From Rhyacichthys aspro (taxonomy: Eukaryota; Chordata; Actinopteri; Gobiiformes; Rhyacichthyidae): a stretch of DNA of 64,000 nt. Within the stretch, counting starts at the first letter, position 1; each line of letters opens with the position of its first letter. This document shows, one piece after another, positions 52,927 through 64,000 of the stretch. Below the pieces are notes generated by a model. The model ran no database searches. It saw nothing but the letters and a program-made list of their open reading frames with translations, and was not told where the DNA came from. The translations under genes and the position numbers were made by a program. The DNA lies in NCBI GenBank assembly GCA_036850595.1, contig CM072161.1, forward strand, positions 19,301,812 through 19,365,811, read 5' to 3'.

Positions 52927-55900
52927 GACCCAACAACAGAACGGAAAGATACAAGAAAACTGAAACTAAAATGTCACGCTGAGGCCTATTGATCTCTGTT
53001 AAAGGAAGGTTTGACATTGATGGATCATCAGAGCTGTCAATGGTTAATTTCTTTATCCTTAATCAGTGTCCTTGTCTTTTGACCTTTGTCTGCTAATTCA
53101 AAAACACATTTCATGAACAGACGGACAACCTAAGAATATTCCACCAATAGCGTAGTGTTTCATCTTAAAACTTGTGAACATGTAAGTTTCAGTGTTGACA
53201 AAAATGTTCTGGTGAATCGAATTTTCAATTTCAATTTTGGCTCCTAACAATCACAAAACTTATGTAACCGAGAAAAAAGCTATTATTTATTACTTGTTTA
53301 TTGTTTTCCATATATTGTTAAATTGTATTTATTTATCTTTATTATTAATATTATTATTTCTGTTAATTTTTTAAGCTATTTATTTATATGTTTGAATATG
53401 GGAGAATTCACTGTTTTGTTTAATAAATCCAATATATTTCCAAAGTCAATAAGTAATCATCATCAAATTAATTGTGATTTCAATAATGATCAAAATAAGC
53501 AGTCCTAAAATCTAGAACAACTACTTTTAAACCAAATAAAAGAAATGATTTATGTTTGCATCAGTTTCTATGAGTATGTTTCCTGTTAGAAGAACAAACA
53601 AGGTCAATGTGACACTCATCAGAAAAAGGAAACTCCATTTTAAGACAACAATGCGCCAAAAAGCGGAGAAAGTGTTTGAGACAGAACAAGGAAATGGAGA
53701 TGGCTTCTTTTTCTTTCCTCGTTGCCATGGCGAGTGCAGGTTAAGGAGGAAGTGGGGTTCAGAGGTCACGGTTGGTCTGTCTATTCTGCTCCGTCAGCCT
53801 TAAAGGGAAGCGGTCCGGGTCAAAGCACCACGTCTGCAGTGTCATCGGTCTTCCTCTGCTCGAGATGTGGCCATACAAGTGATTAAGGTCAAATCTGGAC
53901 ATGAACAAAGATCCTGTTACAGACCCACATTAAAGGTCCATCATCTGTGTGTAATACGATCTGTGAGCAAAGCTGGGAACAAATAAGCTCATCCTGTCCA
54001 ATATTACACTGTCATGTAGTCCGCTTAATCTGTTTAAAGTCGGTTACAGTTTAGAGGGCAAAGATTAGATATAAAAGTTAAACATTTCGACAATTTTATG
54101 ATGTAAGCCTGTGATTAAACGGTTACTTATATTACTCAGTTGTAACCCTAGAGAGGTCACAGTTTGGGTTGGATCAAACTGCAATGATGTCACTAGAAAT
54201 GGGGAAAAGGAAAAGAAATCAGGGGAAAAAACAGTCATATTTTATCTCATCACCCCCAGTGTATAAACTCACCACACAGTCAATTATTAGGAAAAAAGCA
54301 CGCGGCTAAAATGTCAAAACAAGACCCAAAATGAGACTTACAGATCAACTCAAATATGCACAAAGATGAATGGTAGCAAATGGACAGACGGAAAGCTCCT
54401 AAAATATTCACACATTCAACACTATACTGTAAATTACACCTGTATATTTCATCTTCAACATACTGCTACAGAATTTCACACTGACATTTATTTATTCAGA
54501 TGTTAATGAGAAAAACACCTGGCAGGAGTTTATTTAACCAACCAGGTTGCCATGTTTGAACTCAAAAGTCTTATTTCTGCAGTGCATCGACTGTGGTTAT
54601 TTCAACAAAGCAAAATGAAAACTACACAGACATCCTCTACCTTTCAATCACACTCTAATTACCTCCACTTGTGAAAACACTCACGCCGGTGGTTTAATAC
54701 AAGCTGCCACACTCCGGTACCACAGCCGTACCCCCAGCAGACCCCGCAGACCCCGTTGACTGTCAAACCTATTTTTAACTCACCGCACGAGTCAATAATG
54801 AAGACATCCAGCTTTTATTAAAGTAGCAATTTAGTCATAAAACCTGAGACATGTTCAAATATTTTTCCACATTTTAAAACGAACTGTGGCCAGTTTTCCA
54901 GTTTATTAACGCAGCATTTGTTTTTCTGGACAGGATCAAACCAGACTTTGTTTAAGGTCATTCACGACTTAAAGCAGACCCAAAATCACAGCTGTAATGT
55001 GGTGACAAAAAACATGACTTTACACGTGTTGCCTCGATGAACATTTGATATTTACAAGAATTATGTTGTGAAAACGGTCGTGTTTGCCAGCAGCGGCTTG
55101 GCGGACCATAAACACTGGTATAAGTCCCTCATACATGGCAGCCATGACAGTAAACACACGCAGAGGGACTGAAAGGGGCACTCGCCGGCCCGCATTTGGA
55201 ATCACTTAGAAAAGCAAACACAAGCCAACACATGACACAGCACTGGGGTTGACAAAGCAGAGCCGGCGTCCGCGCACTGGAAACATTCCCTTTGTCGATC
55301 TCCACAGATGGCTTTCATCACGTTAAATGTGTCGGTGCAGCGACCGAGGACAAGCATTCACTGTAGTCGGACCAGAACAGTCTCAGATCCTTCCATATAT
55401 TTTATAAAACAATGCCAGTTATAAAATGATTGCTCCACTGCAGAATTGTTGAAAACATGCTGAGTTTATGAAGCTAAAGTTCCCAAATTTGGAGGGAACC
55501 ATGATAAAGTTTGCTTGTGCTAGTTCTTATTGCCCCGGGTTAAACAGGTAACACAGAGATTTGAGCATTAGCATAAGTCAAAGATACTGGAGTTGGCCTG
55601 TGTTTAATGTTTAATGTCTAATAAGGCTATAATAACGACACCCATTATCCCACAAAAAGTCAAGCTAAACATGGCTAACTAACCAGCTCCTCTTTTCTAT
55701 TAATGAGTCTAAAATCAACAAATGTGACATAAAAACAGTCCAATTATATTTTTATTACAGTGAAATCAGTGTCAAAGTGCTCTTTCCAACATCTCTAAAA
55801 CAAAAACAATAAACAATGTAATGACAGACATTATAAAGTCATCAAGGCACGGTGCCAGTTTACGGTGGCTTTTCTTTGCCCTGTAATAACAGCCTCATCA

Positions 55901-58900
55901 AAAAACAGACTGAATGGTGGTCAAAGGTCAACAAAGTGATCAACAAAGGCTATAAACAGCACAGGAACAAAAGGACAGACCCAACCAGAATGGACTGGGA
56001 CAGGACAGAGGCAGGATGGGAAAGTGGCAGTTTCAGTGGAGGAATTATTTTAAACTGCAGTGATAAAACATGAAGGAATTGCCCACTTTTTATAGTTGTA
56101 TTTGATTAAAGCAATCATTTAATGCACCATATTGTGTAATGTATTTGATGTTCTTCTTATTTTTAAGATGTTTAAAAGACGTAAACTTTTTTTTTTTTTA
56201 AAGATGAAAGGAGAATCAAATAAAAGACAAAATCAATAAGTTCTGTCAATACAAGATGGACTGACTGTCAGAAAATAAAGAAAAAGCATTTGAGAAGTGC
56301 TGCCACTGTCATCTTTTATTGAACTCTTTCGGTCGAAGAGTAGACAGAGAGTGTGAACTGATTAATAGAAATCCAAAACATTGAAAGAGACAATGTCCAC
56401 TGGTGGAGCACTGTGTCACATTCAAGATCTAAAGTCTAAATCAGAGTGTTTATTGAGAGGATCAGCAGAGGATCAGTATCTGAACGATTGTTTTATGTTT
56501 GAAAGCCAGAAAGTGAAACCTTATTATTCACTAAGGCCTTTTTGTTCACGCTCCTCTTGTCTAAGGCTGCATAGTTGTCGTCTCCATAGCAACAGGCACA
56601 AAAAGTCTGGCCCCCACAAGAAGTCCAGCTCACCCAACACTTGTTTTGTAATTTTACATTTCTTTTCTTTCTTTAAAACTAAAAACTTCATAATGTTTTA
56701 CTCGTCATGCCCTCTTCTTGCTGTATCTCTTTCGGATCAGTCCCTCTTTCTATTCTCTATGGCTTTTCAGTCCGTCCTGCTCTCTCATTTTGGCACCACC
56801 ACGCCTGCTGCTGACACAGCAAACACACACAACCCGGGAGGTTTTCCTCTGGCTTTTAAAAACGGCTGGTGAAATCATCCCGCGGACGGCCGGCTGCCGC
56901 AGGAAAAATCCACACTAGGAATGTGGGACAATCTGACTTGGAATCCAACGGGATGACAACGGGCCAGAAATGCACTGCTCTGAAGAAAACCGGGATCGTA
57001 ATTTTAAGGAAACACCAAGTTTTTAGTTGTTCAACATTCCTTTAAGTGAGGAGAAACACAGAGACCACAGGCATCAGACTTTTACTGATGTTTGCAACAA
57101 GTTAAACACAAATGACAAGTTACAATTATCCATCTGTCAATTCTGAAACTCTGAAATGTACAACCAGCCCTTGAGCCACAGTTGGAACCAGTGCTGTCAC
57201 ATGGGATTGACCTGTATTAATCAGTCTATTCATTATATGTTGACAAAACCAGTGCTATTGGCAATACTTTTTCTCTCCCATTTTCAGGTCATTTATATAT
57301 AACAACTGCAAGCTTCATGTGAAAAGTCTAACGTGACAGTTTTTCCATCTTGAGACAGGAAGACAGATAGCTGAAGATGTCAGATTTATCAGAGTCTCGG
57401 TTAGTGTTGTGAAGGAAGTGGCACATTTGGTTACTATATTTTTAATGCATTATCTCAGCAGCAAACTAAAGACGTAGCTTTACAAATGCTTTTGCTGTAG
57501 CTCTTTTGACTCATAGTTCCTTCACAGACAAGACAAACAGCAGTCGGCGACTCCCCAAAAACAGCTCGTTTAATTGCATTCCCTGATATGACCGTCCCGA
57601 TTCAACTCTAAACCCTGGAGTGTTTCTCAAAACAGGAAATGTAGGAGAATATATGACCTTCCCCTTTCCACTGGGTTGACAGTGAGTGTGAACACAGGAT
57701 GAAGGCACGCATGTACACAACAAACACACAGAGTGACACACACTGATGGACGAGGGGAAAACAGAGCTTTAACAGAAGGTGACACAGACATCGAGGAGGA
57801 AAAAGAGCCAAAACTATGACAGAGTAGTTTTCCTTTTGTGTGTGGCCTGTCTTTGAAACACTGGAGGGATGTGCTGCATAAGATTTGCAGAAGATGTACT
57901 TTTATCCCCATACACATTATCTCTGACACTAACGTTAGGTCCAAGCACAAGTGTTCAGCCTCCACATACGATCATACATGCTTTTACACTGGGGCATCAT
58001 GGGTAAATAGAAGGTAGAATGGCTGCTCTAGTTATAGACATGGCGAGTATGGCAGAAACCACTCTAACCAGATTAGAGTCTGCAAATAGCCGTCCACTTC
58101 CTTCCTTTTGCTTGACTTAGACCGAAATACCACTGCCTTGACTGACACCTATTTAGCGATACACTGACCGTAAAAGAACAAATGAAGTTTTTAATCGGAG
58201 GAAATTATATAATACAATCCCCATCTCTGTCTGTGTGTCAGTCTGCCTCCACAGTGTGATTGTGTTTGTGAATAAAGCATCATGTAACGCAAAGAGACAC
58301 ATAAAAGAGCTATATAATGCATCCCATTTACCATTACCATTGATTTTATTACATTACATGGCAGTTTTTTGTATAGATTAGATCTCAGATGCAGCTCTGT
58401 ACAGTGTGGCATAATGTGCTTACAATGCTTGGAGAAAATGCCAGTGAATGATCTGCCAACACACAGCACAGTGCCAATGGGTTTTAGGGGGAATTGTAAA
58501 GATGCCAGTGTTTTCTGTCTGGGATGGTACAATAAGTCACTCCCAACCAGACATTTAACCACAAAATACAAAATGGGCCTAGACTGGCTCAAATAAATGA
58601 CCTTAATCCTAAAAAAAAGTAGCTCAAAAAGTAGCTGTGACAAATGATAGTGATTAGTCTAATGGATTTTGAAAGTACAGCCAGGTTAATAATTGAATGT
58701 ATTGACCCCACTCTTTGACGTTTTAAATTCAAAAATATAATGGCTCGTTAAAGCAAAAATTGGCAGTGAACTGAGGAATTTACAATGTGGCCTGATGTTG
58801 TAAAGTTACTTTGCTCCAGATCCATGAGGCAAGCAGGAAAATCAAATGAACAAAAAAGTTCCTACAGCGCTTTAAAAAGGACACGGTGAGCTCTCGAGGC

Positions 58901-61900
58901 GTTCGTACAGAATCACGTCCACCACTTCCTTCACAGGTCACAGTTATAGCAGCAGTTAGAGATTCATTTACTGTAAAAACTGTCTGCGCACAGAACATAA
59001 GTGCGACTTTTTCATCGCAGTCGCATTAATACAGAACAACATGTGCAGCTGTAGCGTTTCAGGATGCAAATGTCCCTGATATATTTTCCCAGAATTAATC
59101 CAGGCGCCCTACCCTATAAAGCCTGGGAAGTTTGAAACAGGAAGTGCCAAACAAGAAGAGGAAGAGGAAGTACGTTCTCCATTCAGAATAAATGAGGCCA
59201 AACGCTGACAGCTGGAATGTGGAAGCCGCCGTTAAATATGGAAATGTTTTGTATCTTGATCAAATTCATCTAGAAATGACTGTTCAGTACATGCACAGCT
59301 TTGGACTATACTCAAAGCTAAATTAAGCCGTCTAACTGGAGTTCAAATGCACAGGAGAGAAGAGCCTAACGCTGTTTTAATGTGGTCTAGGGTTTCAATA
59401 ACATTTGGCCTTTGTTAAAAACAGAAAAGAGTTCATGTTTAACCTGTTCTACTACTAGTCTGAGTAATTTACTATACAATCATCAATTATCAAACAATTA
59501 TCAAAAGCAACATTACATTTGAAAAAACATTTGTGTTTGTCTGCACCTGCTTTAGCCGAGGAACTCATAAAAAAAAAAAAACATGAGTAGACTAGCCTTT
59601 TCCTGTTTTATGTCATGAGAAAAACAACAAACAAAACAATGTAAAGACTAGTCTAGTTGTGTGTGATGTTATTAAGTGACAAAGATGGTCATTTTTACTC
59701 ATGTGGTCTCTGCATGCTTTTAGATATATAGCACAAATGTCTAAATTAACTAAACAATCCAAACAAAAAATAGATTTCTTGTTTGGATCAACTTCCACTT
59801 GCACCAATGAATGAATGGTTGTATTATAATATATTCCCTGATTGCATGGACACCACATCACAGCTTTGTAAACATGAGGACTTATCTTGTTGTAGGCTTT
59901 TCCTATCATTTCATTTGACATTGCGTTCCCAGGCTGCTAACCCAGCCCCCCTCATGAGAACCCAACTTGCTGGAGGTGTTGGAGATTTTTTGGAAAAATC
60001 TGGCATCAAACAGACTCAGAGAAAAGTCATAAAAATTGCACTTTGATCTCATTTTGGACTCGGAGTGGAGCTTAGATGTCTGCCTCCTTTAAGTCCACGC
60101 GCCTGTCTCCTGAGCCCCTGAGCCCTAGAAATATGCATTTAAATTAATATTCCTTTCCATGCCTTGAAGTCTGTCCCACCAACACCCAACCCCCACCTTC
60201 ACCAGTGAAACCTGCGGCGAGACAAACCCCACAACAGCTCGAGCACCTCCACTCTGCAGCCCCTTCTCTCTGTTCATTTGTTCCCTCATTAATCCTGCAT
60301 TCTCCCTGTCGAGGTGTTAGCAGGTTATCAGGCTAATCCCATTAATTCACCGAGACAGACATTTTACATTTGACACCTCCAGCGCTCCCTTCTTAACACA
60401 TCATCCTATCAATAATTAAGTTAAAACAGATCTCGGGGCGTTGCAGTATTTGTAAATGAGCAGATATTTTGTGTGCTACTACAGCCGCCAGTCCAAATGA
60501 AGGACATGTGCTCCTGCTGCGCTCGTATCCATGCATGTGTGAGCAAGCTGTCTCTGACACCTGCTGCAGCCTGCGGCAAGCTGCCGTCAGGTTAAGAACG
60601 GCTCAAAGGCAAGTCCTGACATAATGGTTCAGCTATGTGGCGTTTCACATCGTTACAAATGATCTCATCGTTTTCAAGCACTTAGTAAAAAATAGAGACA
60701 GTGCAGCTTCAATTTGTTACTTATACAGTCCTCGATGTAGAATGCATAGATGTAAATCTGCCCTACTTTCATATAAACTACAGTGTGTTGTGAAGATGAA
60801 AAGAGATGAGTTCGATTCTCGTGCGAAGAGAAGATGGAGTCCACGTTTTAGGAAATCTAACAAAATAATACTGGTTTCGTTGGGTTTTGAACATGTATAT
60901 TTTATTACAAGATATGAGATAAGACTGTACTGTTTATATTAAGATATTCTTTATGGTGCCTTCATTTTAGAGACTTCTTTAAATTATAACACCAGTGAAA
61001 TTACTTCATGACTTACTTCCAGAGATGTATGTGTGTATTTTGGCTTTCAACATCAGTGAGTAACACCCAACTGTACAGACTGTAATATATATATTAAAAA
61101 AGGCCAATCTCTATATCAGAAAACTAGGAAATACTTGGAAAGGATACTGTATTGTTTTCAAAGCAGCACTGACTTCACAGCAGAAGTCTCACAAAAAAAG
61201 CAAGTAATAATAGTAATAATGTTATGACCAATCATCCTTTATTAACATTTAGTTGCCCTGATTTGCTGTGAGCTTTAGGAGCAACATGTTTTTAGTTTGA
61301 GCAAGCCTCGCTCTAGTTTTCTCACGAAGTATGAGACACTGATGGTAGGAGACTAAAAGCAGCCCTGAAGCCACCGTCATAAGCTTTATTAGTGTCCATT
61401 AAACCACACACACACTAAATCATTTTCGGAGCTATTAAAACACATCGAGATGCTCTGTCCTTTCAGCTCTGACGGTCTATTGTTAGTGCAGCCATTACTG
61501 AGCCGTCCTCTTTATCTTTAGCAGGTTTCTGTGCCTGTCTCTGTGTCAGTGGATGGCAGTGGCCCTGGGGATGTGCTGCTCAGTAGTTTTCTGTTGAAGC
61601 ACTTCGACTGAGGCCAGTGTGACCGAGAAATGTGAAAACGGGAGACGGAGGACGATAACAGAGACAGATTTCACACTGCTGCCATTACATCAACTAGATT
61701 TCACACTCATTTTCACTTTTCTTGACAAATCAGTACAGCATTTTTTTAATAAATGATCATTTTATGTATCCTTCATTTGGATTTATTCTGATTTTTCCTC
61801 TCTTCTTGCACTTTAAAGATGAATTACTGCAGCCTCAGGGGGTCAAAACTTAAAATGCTTAGGGCAAATTGTATTTCTGCTGCTGCTATACATGTTGTTG

Positions 61901-64000
61901 CATTGTTTATCTAAAGCCAGGGGGGTTCAAAGACAATTTTCTTGTACAATGACATTATTTACAGGTTTTCGTTAGGCAGCCCTGACATATCACACTTCTA
62001 CAATTAACTCCAAGACAAGATTTTGGCTTGAGGTAAAAACATTGCGTATTACAAAGTGTAGAGAAGGCTGTTAAGTCCTGAAGGATTTTCAACACCGCAA
62101 TCAAAAAAACTCAAATGAGTCCAATTAAAAAGTTGAAGAGGGCTACATGTGATGGTCTGTTGACATCGTGTGGGAAACTGACTTGTCGACCTTTACTTGA
62201 TCCAGTGAAACAAATGAGATTTACATTGTTGTGGGTTTGGTGTTTCAGAAAAATGTGCTTCTAGAGTCACATGATCCTCCGCAGCAGTTCCCCAGACAGC
62301 TTCGGATTTGCCTAATTGTTGTCCATGGCAAACTTGATTTAAAGATTAATGTAGTTTTCAACATAGACGGCAAGGAAGATGGTAACTTTCTAAAATGGTG
62401 ACAGCTACAATTTGTTCCAATTTGGAAAGAAACTAAAGTAGAAACAGCCAGCGCCTTGTTTGTCATGTGCTATCATTTTGTAAAGCCGCAACAAAACAAA
62501 TCATTTTAGGAAGATTGTGTCAGCTCATACACAAGGCTATATTTAGACAAAAGAAGAATTTGTTCCCACGCGACATCCGACATAATTGCAATTCAGTTTT
62601 ATTTAGACAAATGTTGTACAGAGACAAACCTATAAAAAACAGCACAACACTAACTCATACACTGTCCACACAGACTGCGATAAGGAGGTTTATTTGCCTG
62701 CATTGATGTCTTCAAGTCGTCAGCAGACAATTACCACCTCATTTATGCCTGCTGAGAGTAAGTGAGGCGCTGCTTATTCAGCTTAGTGAGCTATTATCGC
62801 TCACACAAACACAAACTAAGGCAGAGCCAGATCAGCAAACAAAAGTCATCTGGAGAAGGGCACATAGCTTCTCCTCACTTTCAACCAACAAGGTACCAAT
62901 ATTTTAGATAACCCTGACTGCTTATTACAATTCAGGTGAAGATGCATTTGAGGAATCAGTTATTGGGTTTAGTTCTTTCCCTTTTTGAAGGATTTCAGCT
63001 GGGTCTTATAATGAGATCTTGTGAACACAGCTCTCATCTTTGTGACAGATCTAAAGGCTAGAGCTACACTCACTTTATTGTCCCGGCTAAGTGTAGGCGC
63101 CGCTAACTCCCCTTTTATGATCTCAACGTCAGTACTGACCATGACCCTACAGAAATGACATCACCCAGGCCACGCCTCGGCTTGAAGCGGCTGCAATTAC
63201 ATCAACAATCTCAAAGGACTGCCTCATGCTTGGCGTTTAATGGCTACTATAAATCTCTGTAGTAAATCCTAAACATAGCGGGCAAATGTAAGAGCAATTG
63301 TGCATCTTATTTCAAAGTACAGTCCCCAGTCAATAGTCAAGACACCAAATTAGTAGCTGGTGTAGTACTTACATGATCAATCAAGCATGTCTAAAGTTAC
63401 AGATTTATATTCTGAGTTTAGAAATGTAGGTTTTGTTAAGCTTCCTTCGAACAAATAATTACACGAGACGGCTCTAAACAGCTTCACACTTGTCCTTTAG
63501 CGCCAGCATTAATCACAAACCTCACAGAACAATGTCTCAGTTTAGCTTTTCTTGAGATCCAAATCCCACCTCCCCCAAAACTCAACCCCCTTCCACCAGC
63601 GGCTCCCCAGCCTCTTGTGGGATTAATCTTAGTTTGACCTCGTGACCTCGGAGGAGTCCAATTGGTGAACATTATGACCCTTCAGTAAGTCTCCAGACGT
63701 CTTATAAATCAGTCTAAAAATGACTTAATCAAAAAGAAGGTCATATTTAGAACTTTCAAGAGTAAAGACACAATGCAGACTGCACCATTTACTTTTATTT
63801 TTTATCATTTTTCAAACATTTACTGAGTGTAAAGGTGCGTTAAAGACCAATAAAGACGCCAATCCAGAAAGAGCGTTAACCAGGGGATTACATATTCTTA
63901 GCAGGGGGTTATTTTGAGAGCAGGCGGGACAAAACGGATGGGAGCTAAACGCAGACACGCACACTGTTAAATACACTTACTCGTCATGCCAGTGGGCTGT

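Larger units (their letters stand above)
46841..64000 (-). other. arhgap26: Part of arhgap26 intron 1 (more than 17 kb)
   Basis: No segment encodes the expected N-terminal BAR start, so exon 1 lies beyond the window; a very long first intron is also known for the human gene. Contents: candidate cassette exon 47234-47326, a palindromic repeat near 48903, hAT fragments (49477, about 52698), a complete non-autonomous hAT (51978-52460), and possible conserved blocks near 60280 and 61370. Open frames such as 56381-56872 (+) show no homology. Confidence 0.8.

Noticed and set aside
54780..54840. Possible minus-strand exon before a GTGAGT donor near 54777
   Set aside because: No convincing acceptor, no homology, and frames are interrupted; left out.
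56381..56872. Plus-strand open frame of 163 codons
   Set aside because: No recognisable domain, no splice or promoter context, antisense within an intron. One frame of this length is about what chance gives in A/T-rich sequence of this size.
58191..58643. Minus-strand open frame of 150 codons in intron 1
   Set aside because: No homology to GRAF1 or any family I know, and low-complexity codon use; likely chance.

Overview
This window is from a bony fish, most likely a spiny-rayed teleost. The evidence is compact vertebrate-style exons with GT/AG introns, a teleost-type glucocorticoid receptor ligand domain, and fish-type interspersed repeats. No bacterial, phage, CRISPR or RNA-gene features are seen. 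It contains parts of two convergent, tail-to-tail genes, the same arrangement as human NR3C1 and ARHGAP26, so this is a conserved vertebrate gene pair.

Plus strand, 1-9632, with 3' UTR to about 13.9 kb: the 3' half of nr3c1, the glucocorticoid receptor. Six coding exons are visible: the second zinc finger of the DNA-binding domain (the window starts inside this exon), the hinge, and the whole ligand-binding domain to the stop codon. Exon lengths and phases match the vertebrate gene. The N-terminal domain and first zinc finger lie left of the window. A short hAT-type transposon with an exact 8-bp target duplication sits just upstream of exon 8.

About 13.9-15.7 kb: the 3' ends of both genes meet here, with facing poly(A) signals roughly 1 kb apart.

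Minus strand, 15732-46840: arhgap26 (GRAF1), a BAR-PH-RhoGAP-SH3 protein. Twenty-two coding exons could be placed with exact splice sites. All phases join without a break, giving 712 complete codons plus a stop. Only the first coding exon (start of the BAR domain) is missing; it should lie right of 64000. Its catalytic arginine, PH domain, Ser/Pro-rich linker and SH3 domain are all intact.

46841-64000: part of the first arhgap26 intron. It holds a candidate 93-nt, phase-symmetric cassette exon at 47234-47326 that would insert 31 residues into the BAR domain. It also holds a 483-bp non-autonomous hAT element with an internal 21-bp minisatellite, some older hAT fragments, and A/T-rich non-coding DNA with possible conserved elements.

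Functionally, the receptor is a cortisol-activated nuclear transcription factor, and GRAF1 shapes membranes and switches off Rho-family GTPases. They are neighbours by ancestry; nothing in the sequence shows that they act together. The most interesting lead is the unreported-looking cassette exon. I found no exotic new system.
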